Assembly: GCA_007361935.1 (NCBI GenBank)
Contig: CP041667.1
Location: 2,198,501-2,262,500 of the forward strand
Direction of reading: 5' to 3'
DNA: 64,000 nucleotides
Source: Lachnospiraceae bacterium KGMB03038
GTDB taxonomy: Bacteria; Bacillota; Clostridia; Lachnospirales; Lachnospiraceae
The notes beneath the pieces are model-generated. The model was not told the DNA's origin, did no database searches, and saw only the letters and a program-made list of their open reading frames with translations. Below, piece by piece: positions 26,419-34,855 of the stretch; the first letter of the stretch is position 1, and each line of letters starts with the position of its first letter. Position numbers and translations under genes: made by a program.

Positions 26419-27452
26419 ACCTGTACCTCCTTCCAGCACTGAGGATCTGCCGCGTAAAAATTTCCATCCCGGCCGCTGGCCACCGCGGGACAGCCGCGGC
26501 ACCATGCCAGAAGCTCACATTTGGCACATTTCTCAAACTTCTGGTAATCCCGGTACCGCTCCATCTGACAGATCCAGACGTCTGCGATCCGATCGGTAAA
26601 TACATTTCCCACCTTGCTGTTCTGGACTCTCCGGCAGGCATAGATATCTCCTGTGGGAAGGATGGTCAGATGACAGTTGCCGCAGTTGCACCCTCCGTAG
26701 ATCATGCCCTCCTGTGCCGTGTCCGGGATTTTAAACGCGCCCGTCTCATATTCATACAACGTCCAAAGATGGTCCTTTTTATTAAAATAGGTCTGGCATC
26801 CCGCCGCCTCATATTCTTTGAATTTCCGGTCGCAGTCCTCCAAAAGTTTCCGGTACCGCAGCGGGGCAATACCAACGTCTTTTTCCTCACTGGTCGGGCA
26901 GTATCTTGCAAAAGCGAACACATCTGCCCCATGAGCCGCCACGGCGTCAATGATATCCGGAATCTCATCAATGTTGGTGCCGGAAACTGTGGTCATGATC
27001 ACAGAACGGATTCCCGCCTTTTTGATACAAGCGATCTTCTCCAAAGTAATATCAAAGCTTCCCGGCTTGCGGAACCAGTCGTGGGTTTCCCTCATGCCGT
27101 CTAAGGAAAGCTGATATTTCTCGCAGCCATATTCCTTCATCTTCTTACAGACTTTGTCGTTTAAGTGAAAGGGATTCCCCAGGATGGTAAAGGGTATCTC
27201 ATACTCTTTGCAAAGCTTTAGAAGTTTCCAGAAATCCGGGTGCAGGATCGGATCCCCTCCGGTGATGTAAAAATACGGCATCCGGCCGTATACTTTACAG
27301 AAATCCAGACAGTTATAAAAGGTCTCCTGAATCTCATCCCAATTCATAGAATCCAGTTTCTTGCAGGTATCCTCAGAGAAAATATAGCAGTGTTTACATC
27401 TCTGGTCACATTCGTCTGTAATATGCCATTGAAAAGAAAAATACGGTTTCAT
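26415..27452 (-). CDS. Radical SAM/SPASM protein of the ACGX system
   Basis: Peptide-modifying radical-SAM enzyme of about 345 residues. The first cluster motif is CDQRCKHCY (CX3CX2C), followed by the GGDP motif (YITGGDPILHP). The C-terminal SPASM region has many cysteines: GGCNCGNCH, then DIYACRRVQNSKVGNVF, then CAKCELLAWCRGCPA and a final Cys, enough for two auxiliary [4Fe-4S] clusters. I chose the ATG at 27452, with GAGG 8 nt upstream. The gene follows an ACGX-repeat precursor, the partner named in the family ACGX system. Expected to install a thioether or C-C link at Cys repeats; the chemistry is not known to me. Confidence 0.92.
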   Translation of the reverse strand: MKPYFSFQWHITDECDQRCKHCYIFSEDTCKKLDSMNWDEIQETFYNCLDFCKVYGRMPYFYITGGDPILHPDFWKLLKLCKEYEIPFTILGNPFHLNDKVCKKMKEYGCEKYQLSLDGMRETHDWFRKPGSFDITLEKIACIKKAGIRSVIMTTVSGTNIDEIPDIIDAVAAHGADVFAFARYCPTSEEKDVGIAPLRYRKLLEDCDRKFKEYEAAGCQTYFNKKDHLWTLYEYETGAFKIPDTAQEGMIYGGCNCGNCHLTILPTGDIYACRRVQNSKVGNVFTDRIADVWICQMERYRDYQKFEKCAKCELLAWCRGCPAVASGRDGNFYAADPQCWKEVQV

Positions 27453-27528
27453 AAAAATTTCCTCGCTTTCCATTAGACTTTTGATATCCTCTATCGCAAC
27501 CGGCCTGGCCGGAGAATCATCTTTCTGC

Positions 27529-27550
27529 TCCCGGCGGAAATCCGCCGGGA
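27529..27550 (-). promoter_or_regulatory. Strong hairpin between ACGX precursor and its maturase
   Basis: TCCCGGCGGA and TCCGCCGGGA form an almost loopless GC-rich hairpin, with no T run after it. In precursor-maturase operons such a hairpin usually stabilises the precursor mRNA or lowers expression of the enzyme. Role inferred. Confidence 0.6.
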
Positions 27551-27578
27551 AAGGTTGGAGTATTAGAAAATGTATCCC

Positions 27579-27812
27579 TTATTTGTCAGCCGCGCCGCAG
27601 GCAGATCCACACGCAGACGGCTTATCGCCGGCTCCGCAGGCGGAACCGCACGCGGATGGCTTCTCTTCCGGCTTGTCAGCCGCGCCGCAGGCGGAACCGC
27701 ACGCGGATGGCTTCTCTTCTGGCTTATCAGCCGCGCCGCAGGCAGAACCGCACGCGGAAGCTGGCGCCTCTTCTGTCTTTTTACTCCATCCAAAGAGATT
27801 TGAAAGTGCCAT
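27579..27812 (-). CDS. ACGX-repeat precursor peptide (putative RiPP)
   Basis: 77-residue ribosomal peptide. A short leader (MALSNLFGWSKKTEEAP) is followed by four units of SACGSACGA, giving eight ACG triplets separated by ADKPEEKP-type linkers; the last linker is shortened to GDKP. CGGAGG lies 8 nt before the ATG. The repeats also make the DNA directly repetitive. It is followed by the radical-SAM/SPASM gene, so the repeats are the likely substrate. Repeat number may vary between strains by slippage. Confidence 0.9.
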   Translation of the reverse strand: MALSNLFGWSKKTEEAPASACGSACGAADKPEEKPSACGSACGAADKPEEKPSACGSACGAGDKPSACGSACGAADK

Positions 27813-27888
27813 AATCTTTACCTCCGTTTTCTAAAATGTCAAACGCTTTTTTCGTTTGCAGATTCATTGTAACTTAAGATATTACATT

Positions 27889-27908
27889 AAAAAAGTACGC
27901 ACTTTTTT
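27889..27908. promoter_or_regulatory. Candidate HxlR operator
   Basis: Perfect inverted repeat AAAAAAGT/ACTTTTTT around ACGC, in the 239-nt gap between the divergent ACGX operon and hxlR gene. A weak minus-strand promoter (TTTTTT, 17 nt, TACAAT at 27866-27871) would have its -35 in the right arm. Confidence 0.45.
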
Positions 27909-27971
27909 CTTACCTGGTCACCAGAAAGTGACTATTGGGAAATTCCGCGGATTTCCCTCATAAAATTTTTC

Positions 27972-28000
27972 TTGCGCGTTTTTACATATTACACTATAAT
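27972..28000 (+). promoter_or_regulatory. Promoter for the HxlR regulator
   Basis: TTGCGC (27972-27977), 17-nt spacer, TATAAT (27995-28000), 51 nt before the start codon. Confidence 0.7.
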
Positions 28001-28051
28001 TTGCATATAACATTCTATTTTGAACTATTGAAGTAAAACGGGGATTTTCTT

Positions 28052-28378
28052 ATGATGACAAAAGAAGAAATGCCGGCCTGTCCGGTGGCAACTACCGTTC
28101 AGTTGATCGGAAGCAAATGGAAATTACTGATACTGCGGAATCTTTTTCTGCGGCCTTGGCGTTTCAATGAACTGCGCAAAGATCTGGCGGGCATCAGCCA
28201 GAAAGTACTGACCGACAGCCTGCGCGCCCTGGAAGAGGATGGTATCATCACCCGCACAGTCTACCCGGAAGTCCCTCCCAGAGTTGAATACGCCCTTACG
28301 CCTCTGGGAGCCTCTATGAAGCCGATCCTGGACGCAATGGAAACCTGGGGTATGGAATATAAAAAGCGGATGCAGTAA
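28052..28378 (+). CDS. HxlR-family transcriptional regulator
   Basis: 108-residue winged-helix regulator. It begins with CPVATTVQLIGSKWKLLILR, the HxlR signature with one Cys near the N-terminus (as in redox or electrophile sensors such as YodB/HypR), followed by RFNELRKDLAGISQKVLTDSL (recognition helix) and the wing RVEYALTPLG. It is divergent from the ACGX operon and the likely regulator of it, possibly responding to thiol-reactive compounds. The terminator hairpin starts within its last codons. Confidence 0.88.
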   Translation: MMTKEEMPACPVATTVQLIGSKWKLLILRNLFLRPWRFNELRKDLAGISQKVLTDSLRALEEDGIITRTVYPEVPPRVEYALTPLGASMKPILDAMETWGMEYKKRMQ

Positions 28379-28396
28379 CTTTGCATCCGCCTTTTT
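28361..28396. terminator. Bidirectional terminator overlapping the hxlR stop
   Basis: AAAAAGCGGATGCA pairs with TGCATCCGCCTTTTT. The TAA stop of the hxlR gene is in the loop. It serves the two convergent genes. Confidence 0.85.
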
Positions 28397-28419
28397 ATAC
28401 TTCTGACACTTTTGCTTTC

Positions 28420-28980
28420 CTATCTTCGAAGGCTTTTCGCCGGAACTCCGCCCACCAGGGCGCCCGCAGGCACGTCTTTTGTCACCACCGCTCCTGCCGC
28501 CACGACGGCGTTATCCGCGATGGTCACTCCGGGAAGGATGGTGGCGTGGGAACCGATCCACACATTTTTACCAATATGGATCGGGGCCGGATGATTGTCG
28601 CTCCGGTCTTTTTCTGCCATCCCGTGATTAATGGTAGCCAGCACCACGTGGGAGCCGATCAGCGAGCCGTCTCCAATATAGATCCCTCCCTGATCCTGAA
28701 AGTGGCAGCAGCAGTTGATAAATACCTTCTTTTCCACGAAAATATTCTTTCCACAGTCTGTATAGAACGGAGGAAACATAGCAAATGACGCATCCACAGG
28801 CCTGCCTGTGATCTGGGCGAAAATCTCCCGCACTTCTTCCGGAGAATGATAAGAACCATTCAATTCTGCCGTCTTTCTCATAGCCTCCTGGGATAACTCA
28901 TGCATAAGCCTGTGCCCCTCAGAGCCTCCTTTCACCATCTTTCCTTGCCGCATATCTTCTAAAAATTGTTCCATTTCCAT
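28420..28980 (-). CDS. Maltose/galactoside O-acetyltransferase family protein
   Basis: About 186 residues. N-terminal Mac-type helical domain (MRQGKMVKGG, LNGSYHSPEEVREIF) and a left-handed beta-helix built from hexapeptide repeats (IHIGKNVWIGSHATILPGV, TIADNAVVAAGAVVTKDV), with NHGMAE carrying the catalytic His. It transfers acetyl from acetyl-CoA to a sugar hydroxyl. The ATG at 28980 has AAGGGAG upstream. It was divergent from the LysR gene before the IS30 element entered the shared promoter region. Confidence 0.9.
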   Translation of the reverse strand: MEMEQFLEDMRQGKMVKGGSEGHRLMHELSQEAMRKTAELNGSYHSPEEVREIFAQITGRPVDASFAMFPPFYTDCGKNIFVEKKVFINCCCHFQDQGGIYIGDGSLIGSHVVLATINHGMAEKDRSDNHPAPIHIGKNVWIGSHATILPGVTIADNAVVAAGAVVTKDVPAGALVGGVPAKSLRR

Positions 28981-29104
28981 TTTGCTTCTCCCTTCTTCCT
29001 GTGGCAGATTCTCTCCCACATCAAGCTCTTTTGATCCGTGTCCCTTTTATCATAATGGCCTTTCTATTTAATATCAAATATATATTTAGAACGCCATTAC
29101 ATAC

Positions 29105-29133
29105 TTGAAAGGTATGGGCTGAACTGCTACACT
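29105..29133 (+). promoter_or_regulatory. LysR promoter cut off from its gene by IS30
   Basis: TTGAAA (29105-29110), 17-nt spacer, TACACT (29128-29133). If the IS and one target copy are removed, this promoter lies about 45 nt before the LysR start codon. The element entered at the -10 box, which is partly inside the duplicated target. Confidence 0.6.
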
Positions 29134-29141
29134 ATTTACAA
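29129..29141. repeat. Left target-site duplication of the IS30 element
   Basis: ACACTATTTACAA, 13 nt, identical to 30851-30863. Confidence 0.9.
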
Positions 29142-30850
29142 GGTTAATTGAAATCCTTACTGCAACATTGAAGTTGTAACTGCACATTGAAAACTTTATG
29201 AAGTTGTAACTGCATAATATCATGAGTAACTGCAACAGTTTTAAGCTGTTTTTCTGGCTTTGGATTGCCTTTTTCCGATTTTCCTTGTAAAATTTCTTAA
29301 AGGAAGGCATGACAAAACACAGACTGCATTTTTTACTTTTCGCAGAAGTTGTAAATGCACCCTGTTTGTGTTTCCTTTTTTATCGTGTCCTGTCTTCTCT
29401 TAAATTCCGGTTTACTTCTTAAATAAAGCCGGTGTAAGGGTTATGGAATCGGATGGGATCTTTTCAAGGCCCAGGAGGTTCGCAGTCTCCTGGCCGTAGA
29501 TCTTGATAAAAAGATCTATAGGAGCCTGTCCGTTCCACTTTTTTCGGGGATAGGAATTGATGTGGTTCATCATTTCCCTGATTTCTTCTTCCGTATATTC
29601 ATCCTTTGCATGATTTTTAGGTATGATATAACGGATCAATTCATGGTTCCGTTCACAGTTGCTCTTCTGATTTGTATTCATCGGGTTACAATAGAATACG
29701 CGGCACTGGATCTCTCCGGTCTCCATATCTGCTTCGATTTTTTCGGGATCGCTGAATTCGCTTCCCCGATCGGTAATAATAACCTGAAAAAGCATCCGGA
29801 ATTTCTCATCTCCAAGTGCTTTCCGCAGCCGGCAGAATATTTCTGTTACTGATCCCGCTGTGTTGCGCTCTCTCAGGAACATGAGCTGTACGTCACAGTT
29901 GGTAAACAAGATTGTCAGCAGTGTCTGGCCGCCTTTGTGTATGACCACACTGTCCATCTGGCTGACTATGGCATCTGGATTCTGGCGCATATATTCCTCG
30001 TATTCCTCATAACTGCGTCCGATATGGCATTTCCGGTCTACCCGGAGAACCGGACCGCTCTTTTTCCGTTCCGGTCTGCGCAGTTTCCTTCTCAGGTCTA
30101 TATTTCTGGCATCCAAAAGGCCTGCATCAATATAGGAATAGATCGTCCGTTCCGATACGGGCAGTTCATCTCTGTGACGTTCACAGATAACCGGGAGTGA
30201 CTGCCCCTTTTTTAACAGCGGTGTGATCGTATCATTGATCCGGTTTAACTCCTGCTCTGTAAGAGAGATTCCTTTACGGGATTCAGAGAGCATCTGTTCA
30301 TACTGCTGCTGAGCATGCTTGGCGTCATAGAGCATCCTGCGCAGACGGCAGCGAAGCCGGTGGTCACAGGCATTACAGACAAACGGCGACTTTTCGTAAT
30401 CTGTACAGAACTCTTCCTGATAATCAGGGCATCCTTCCTGACATCGTCCACATGCTGTCTGGCACTGTTTCTTCCCACGAAAGCATCCCTGACGGCAGTT
30501 TGGGATTCTGGTACAGGTACAATGGTGGATACAGTTATTGCCCCCTGACGTTTTGACCAGCCTGCGGTGTGCTTTGATCTCTCTGCCGACAGTAGACCGA
30601 TCCTTTCCAATGTTTTTGGCGATCTGTGCGACCTTCAATCCCTGCTGCAGACCTGACTGGATGGCGAGCCTGTCATCATATGTAAGGTGTTTATTACTCA
30701 TGGTTACCTCCAATCCGAAGACAGGACAAGGATAGTATACTGGAAAAAAGGCAAAAAGAAACCATGAAGTTACAACTGCAACTCCATGGCCCATATGCCT
30801 TGTAATTCTAACTGCAACAACCTATGTTGCAATTAATTTTTCAATTAACC
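29142..30850. mobile_element. Complete IS30-family insertion sequence, 1709 bp
   Basis: Ends begin GGTTAATTGAAA on both sides in inverted orientation (29142 onward and 30850 backward), with further matching TTGCAACAT-type blocks. It is flanked by a perfect 13-bp duplication. It holds one transposase gene. Subterminal direct repeats GAAGTTGTAACTGCA occur at 29170-29184 and 29200-29214, with a related copy at 30765-30780. The stretch 29142-29411 holds no other credible gene; a 74-codon frame there is Leu/Ser/Asn-rich noise. Confidence 0.93.
29412..30701 (-). CDS. IS30-family transposase
   Basis: DDE transposase of about 429 residues. N-terminal helix-turn-helix (LTYDDRLAIQSGLQQGLKVA, then IGKDRSTVGREI), a Cys-rich zinc-binding region (about 55-125), then the catalytic core: VSQMDSVVIHKG (first D), IITDRGSEFSDP (second D) and NCERNHELIRYIIPKN (E). 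It ends with WNGQAPIDLF, typical of IS30. GGAGG lies 5 nt before the ATG at 30701. It appears intact. Confidence 0.95.
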   Translation of the reverse strand: MSNKHLTYDDRLAIQSGLQQGLKVAQIAKNIGKDRSTVGREIKAHRRLVKTSGGNNCIHHCTCTRIPNCRQGCFRGKKQCQTACGRCQEGCPDYQEEFCTDYEKSPFVCNACDHRLRCRLRRMLYDAKHAQQQYEQMLSESRKGISLTEQELNRINDTITPLLKKGQSLPVICERHRDELPVSERTIYSYIDAGLLDARNIDLRRKLRRPERKKSGPVLRVDRKCHIGRSYEEYEEYMRQNPDAIVSQMDSVVIHKGGQTLLTILFTNCDVQLMFLRERNTAGSVTEIFCRLRKALGDEKFRMLFQVIITDRGSEFSDPEKIEADMETGEIQCRVFYCNPMNTNQKSNCERNHELIRYIIPKNHAKDEYTEEEIREMMNHINSYPRKKWNGQAPIDLFIKIYGQETANLLGLEKIPSDSITLTPALFKK

Positions 30851-30863
30851 ACACTATTTACAA
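30851..30863. repeat. Right target-site duplication of the IS30 element
   Basis: ACACTATTTACAA, identical to 29129-29141. Confidence 0.9.
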
Positions 30864-30888
30864 AACATTTGAAAAAGGGGTGAGATTC

Positions 30889-31788
30889 TTGGATATCCGA
30901 GTATTGGAATATTTTCTTACGGTCGCGCGGGAAGGCAGTATCACAAAAGCGGCGGAAACACTTCACATGACCCAGCCTCCTTTATCCAGACAGCTAAAAG
31001 ACCTGGAGGCAGAACTTGGAAAACAGCTCTTGATCCGGGGCAGTAAGAACATCTCTCTTACAGAAGACGGTATGCTCCTTCGCAAACGCGCGGAAGAGTT
31101 AGTAGAATTGATGGAAAAGACAAAAGCGGAACTGACCTCGCCCACAGAGTCAGTAAGCGGACAGGTCTATATTGGAAGCGGCGAGACAGATGGCATCTCT
31201 TTTATGGCCCAGGCGGCCAGCAATCTGCAAAGGACCAACCCTGCCATCTCCTACCATATCTACAGCGGCGACGCCAGCCATGTAACAGAAAGGCTGGATA
31301 AAGGGCTGATCGACTTTGGCCTTCTGATCGAACCGGTAGATATCTCAAAATACGACTATATCCGGCTGCCCATGAAAGACACCTGGGGCGTCCTCATGCG
31401 AAAAGACCACCCGCTGGCAGAAAAAGAGCAGATCCTGGCGAAAGATCTGTTAGACCAGCCGCTGCTCCTGTCCCACCAGCTTGCCGCAAGCAGCGAGTTT
31501 TCCGCCTGGTTTAAGACAGACTGGTCCAGGTTAAGGATCACTGCCGCTTACGAATTGATCTATAACGCTACCCATTTTGTAAAAAAGGGGCTGGGAGTCG
31601 CCATTGCTCTCGACAAACTGGTAAATACCTCCGGAAACAGCCCCTTTTGCTTCCGGCCCCTGTATCCGGCCATGGAGGCCGGACTCTGCATTGTCTGGAA
31701 AAAACATCAGATTTTTTCCAGAGCCGCAAGCCTGTTTCTGGAACAGATGCGAAAGGATTTAGAACAATTCAGCCCCGATCCCGAATGA
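30889..31788 (+). CDS. LysR-family transcriptional regulator
   Basis: About 299 residues. N-terminal winged helix (MDIRVLEYFLTVAREG, TKAAETLHMTQPPLSRQLKDL) and a periplasmic-binding-like effector domain. I chose the TTG at 30889 because AGGGGTGAG precedes it at good spacing and the protein then begins like other LysR proteins; a GTG at 30880 is an alternative. The IS30 element ends 38 bp upstream, so the native promoter is displaced. The last 20 nt overlap the end of the convergent ABC gene. Confidence 0.88.
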   Translation: MDIRVLEYFLTVAREGSITKAAETLHMTQPPLSRQLKDLEAELGKQLLIRGSKNISLTEDGMLLRKRAEELVELMEKTKAELTSPTESVSGQVYIGSGETDGISFMAQAASNLQRTNPAISYHIYSGDASHVTERLDKGLIDFGLLIEPVDISKYDYIRLPMKDTWGVLMRKDHPLAEKEQILAKDLLDQPLLLSHQLAASSEFSAWFKTDWSRLRITAAYELIYNATHFVKKGLGVAIALDKLVNTSGNSPFCFRPLYPAMEAGLCIVWKKHQIFSRAASLFLEQMRKDLEQFSPDPE

Positions 31789-32452
31789 TCCTGCCGTCTT
31801 CCATATACAGGATCCTGCCGCACCGGCTGGCCAATTCCTCGTCGTGGGTCACCATAACGATCGTCATCCCGTAGACCTCGTTCAGTCTCTGGAACAGCTC
31901 CATCACGGAATTCCGGTTGGCTTTATCCAGATTCCCGGTGGGCTCATCCGCCAGGAGCACTGCCGGGGAAGCCGCTACTGCCCTGGCAATGGCGGCCCTT
32001 TGCTGCTGCCCGCCGGATAGCTGGCTGGGAAGGGCGTGTTTCTTTCCTCTGAGATTTGTCTCCGTAAGAAGCGCTTTCAGCCACTCTCCCGACACTTTCC
32101 GCCCATCCAGCAGAAGAGGGAGGATGATATTTTCTTCGATATTCAAAGAGGGGAGCAGATAGATAGCCTGGTAGACCATGCCGATATTCCGTCTGCGGAA
32201 CACGGAACGCTCGCTTCTCTTCATCTCATACAGCTTTTTCCCTTTGATCTCCACATTTCCCTGATCAGGCTCATCAATCCCGCCCAGCACGTGCAGCAGT
32301 GTTGACTTTCCGCACCCGGAGGGGCCAAGGACCGCCACAAACTGGCCGGGCTGGATCTGAAGGGATATTTCTTTTAACGCGCGGACGGGATGTTCTTTCG
32401 TCCCATAGGTTTTACTGATCTTCTCCGCGCGGATTCCGTATGCCTGCGCCAT
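31769..32452 (-). CDS. ABC exporter ATP-binding protein (MacB/BceA type)
   Basis: 227-residue ATPase. Walker A GPSGCGKST, Q-loop MVYQAIYLLP, signature LSGGQQQR, Walker B VLLADEPTGNLD and the switch His in VMVTHDEE. AAGGAGG lies 7 nt before the ATG at 32452. It follows the FtsX-like permease gene and belongs to a set of two ATPases, one permease and a two-component system. Confidence 0.93.
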   Translation of the reverse strand: MAQAYGIRAEKISKTYGTKEHPVRALKEISLQIQPGQFVAVLGPSGCGKSTLLHVLGGIDEPDQGNVEIKGKKLYEMKRSERSVFRRRNIGMVYQAIYLLPSLNIEENIILPLLLDGRKVSGEWLKALLTETNLRGKKHALPSQLSGGQQQRAAIARAVAASPAVLLADEPTGNLDKANRNSVMELFQRLNEVYGMTIVMVTHDEELASRCGRILYMEDGRIIRDRG

Positions 32453-32454
32453 TT

Positions 32455-34809
32455 TTATTCCTCCTTCCGGATCACTGAGATCACGTCTATATTTCTTAAT
32501 TCCCTGACCGTATAGAAGAAGGGGATCAACACTACGCATAAGGTCAGGACCACCTGCCAGACCACAAGATCTGCCGGCACATCCCAGGCAGAAGCCATCT
32601 GCCTGGCTCCCCCATCTCCATAAATGCCGGAAAGGAAGAAAAGGCTCAAAGGTATCCCCGCCGCAATTCCGACAAACGCATACAGAAGGTGCTCCACAAA
32701 AACCATCTTGAAAATCTTCCCCCTGGTCATGCCAATGGTCAAAAGCAGGGCAAATTCCTTCTTCCTTCTGCGCAGGCAGGCTGCATCCTTTTGAAGGATC
32801 ACCAGCACCGCCGCGACCCAGCTTGCGCTGACCACCGCTGTAACTAACAAGATCTCCATTCCTTTGCCTCCCTGGAAGAAAGACCTGTGGTATTCCTCCG
32901 CAAAGCTGAAGACCTGTAAATGGGTGATCCCCAACGCTTCCCCTGCCTTCTGGATCTTCTGCCGGATCTCATCATCTTCCTTCATTCTCTCAGTAACCTG
33001 GTCCGGATACAGGATCTCATTCAAGGACACTCGTTTCCCCTGATCCCTGGACAGAGAGATCTCCAGATAAACAGACGGGTCCTTGTCATCTCCCAGCAGC
33101 CGGTCAAAGGTATCCTGTCTGACGAATACCTCTACCGCTTCCATGGTTTTGTAAGTTCCGATCCCTTTCTTCGCCTCCTCGGCCGTCAGCAGATATTCCG
33201 GCAGGAGCACCTCTTCTTCGACTTCCGGATTGATGCAGGCCACAGGGAGCATATGGAGTTCTTGGTCTACCATCACCGGAAACTCCGCCGCTTCTTCCTG
33301 GCCTTCAAGGTCCGCCCGGAACAGGATCGCGCCGTCTTCCGGTACTTGGCCCGCTCTTTTTGCCCCGCCTAGATATTCATCAAACACAGCGTCATCCACG
33401 CCAATGACTCGTACAATATTCTTCAGACCTTCTTCTTCCGCGAGATTTTCCCACTCATAATCCCTTAGCATCTCGTAGCCATCCAGGGCGCTTTCCGCCT
33501 GAAATAGTTTCAAATACTCCTGGATTTCCGTCTTGGTCAGCCCTTCCAGGGCCGTATACTCCTTTGCTTCCTTAACCAAGGATACCCGTTCTACTTCTGC
33601 AAATCCCCTCAGTTCTTCCGCTAATTTCTCAAAATCCGCTTCATCCACGCCATTTCCCTGGATCCACATGGATATGGGCGGATACCTGGGAACTTCATCT
33701 GTTACCGCCGTCATCCCCCGGATGTACATGATCCCATTCAGGAACACGCTGAGGGCGATCACCAGAAGCGTCGCGGACACCGCATAATTCTTGTGGTTCA
33801 TGATGACATTCTTTACCGCCAGCAGGGTTTCCACTTTGAAAAAGTGACGTTTCGCCTTTAAAAGCACGGCAGTCCGGTTCACTTCTTCTTCCTCATCATA
33901 GCCGGAGATCAGATTCAAAATCCGCTCTTTCCTGGCCCTTGCATACAGACCCGTTCCTGACAGGACCACCAGCGCCAGACATCCAAAGAACACCGCCAGA
34001 AGCCAGATGGGGCTTACATGCATTTCCACCTTCTGAGTGGGAAGAACCCACTGGTTCAGATACCGGATGCTGACTGCCAGGCCGCCCATGCCAAGCAGGG
34101 TACCTAGGGGTACCGCCAACAGACCTGCCAGCAGATTTTCCCCGTAGATGTACAGCCTTTTCTGCCGGTCGGAAATCCCAATGCCATCTAAGAGTCCCAG
34201 CGTCTTTAATTTTTCTTCCAGGCCGGATAACACCACATAATAAAGGAGGGCCGCCGCAAAGAGCACGATCACCACATCCATCAGGATGATCGCCACTAAA
34301 GATCCCGCCGTAGTCTGGAAAGCGTTTATTCCATAGTAGCCCAACAGCCGTTCATTAAAGGTAATATCAAAGCTGGATGTAACGCTCCAATTGGGCCGGG
34401 AAAACAGGATCGGCTGTTCTTCCAGCGGCAGCCCATCCATCCCAATCTCTACTCCCACGTCCTGGGATCTTTCAAAGATCGAAAGGGAGATACGCCGGAA
34501 TGCAGCTCCGTAGCATGCCCGCCCTTCTTCTGTATCTTCCTCCCTGCAATCCTTAATTTTCCAAGTCTGCTTGATCTGGCTGCTTTCTGACAGCCTTTCC
34601 GCCTGCTCTTCCGTCAGATTGTGGAAAACCGCCTCATAAGGTCCGTTTTCCTTTTTCTCCTGCTCGATCATAGAGTGGAGACAGGAGTTGGAAAATGCAG
34701 TGACCACGGTGATCAGAAAGACCGCCGCCGTCATCCCGGTTACCAGGGCGGCAAACCGGCCTGGCTTCTGCCGGATCTCTGTTTTGATCACTTTCCATAT
34801 GATCTTCAT
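32455..34809 (-). CDS. FtsX-like ABC permease
   Basis: 784-residue membrane protein with an N-terminal helix, a large extracellular segment and two clusters of membrane helices (roughly residues 175-285, 345-380 and 635-770), as in the FtsX/MacB permease class. Such permeases with two-component partners in Firmicutes usually resist antimicrobial peptides or lantibiotics, or export lipids; that role is inferred here. GGTGAG precedes the ATG at 34809. It is flanked by two different ATPase genes. Confidence 0.88.
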   Translation of the reverse strand: MKIIWKVIKTEIRQKPGRFAALVTGMTAAVFLITVVTAFSNSCLHSMIEQEKKENGPYEAVFHNLTEEQAERLSESSQIKQTWKIKDCREEDTEEGRACYGAAFRRISLSIFERSQDVGVEIGMDGLPLEEQPILFSRPNWSVTSSFDITFNERLLGYYGINAFQTTAGSLVAIILMDVVIVLFAAALLYYVVLSGLEEKLKTLGLLDGIGISDRQKRLYIYGENLLAGLLAVPLGTLLGMGGLAVSIRYLNQWVLPTQKVEMHVSPIWLLAVFFGCLALVVLSGTGLYARARKERILNLISGYDEEEEVNRTAVLLKAKRHFFKVETLLAVKNVIMNHKNYAVSATLLVIALSVFLNGIMYIRGMTAVTDEVPRYPPISMWIQGNGVDEADFEKLAEELRGFAEVERVSLVKEAKEYTALEGLTKTEIQEYLKLFQAESALDGYEMLRDYEWENLAEEEGLKNIVRVIGVDDAVFDEYLGGAKRAGQVPEDGAILFRADLEGQEEAAEFPVMVDQELHMLPVACINPEVEEEVLLPEYLLTAEEAKKGIGTYKTMEAVEVFVRQDTFDRLLGDDKDPSVYLEISLSRDQGKRVSLNEILYPDQVTERMKEDDEIRQKIQKAGEALGITHLQVFSFAEEYHRSFFQGGKGMEILLVTAVVSASWVAAVLVILQKDAACLRRRKKEFALLLTIGMTRGKIFKMVFVEHLLYAFVGIAAGIPLSLFFLSGIYGDGGARQMASAWDVPADLVVWQVVLTLCVVLIPFFYTVRELRNIDVISVIRKEE

Positions 34810-34855
34810 ATGTCTCACCTGTCGAAAATGTCCGCCGTCTTCTGCTCTCAAACGT

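Noticed and set aside
27481..27834. Plus-strand repetitive frames opposite the ACGX precursor
   Set aside because: They mirror the repeated DNA of the precursor; the minus frame has the ribosome site and partner enzyme.
29086..29310. 74-codon minus-strand frame near the IS30 left end
   Set aside because: It crosses the IS boundary and the target duplication, and has no ribosome site.
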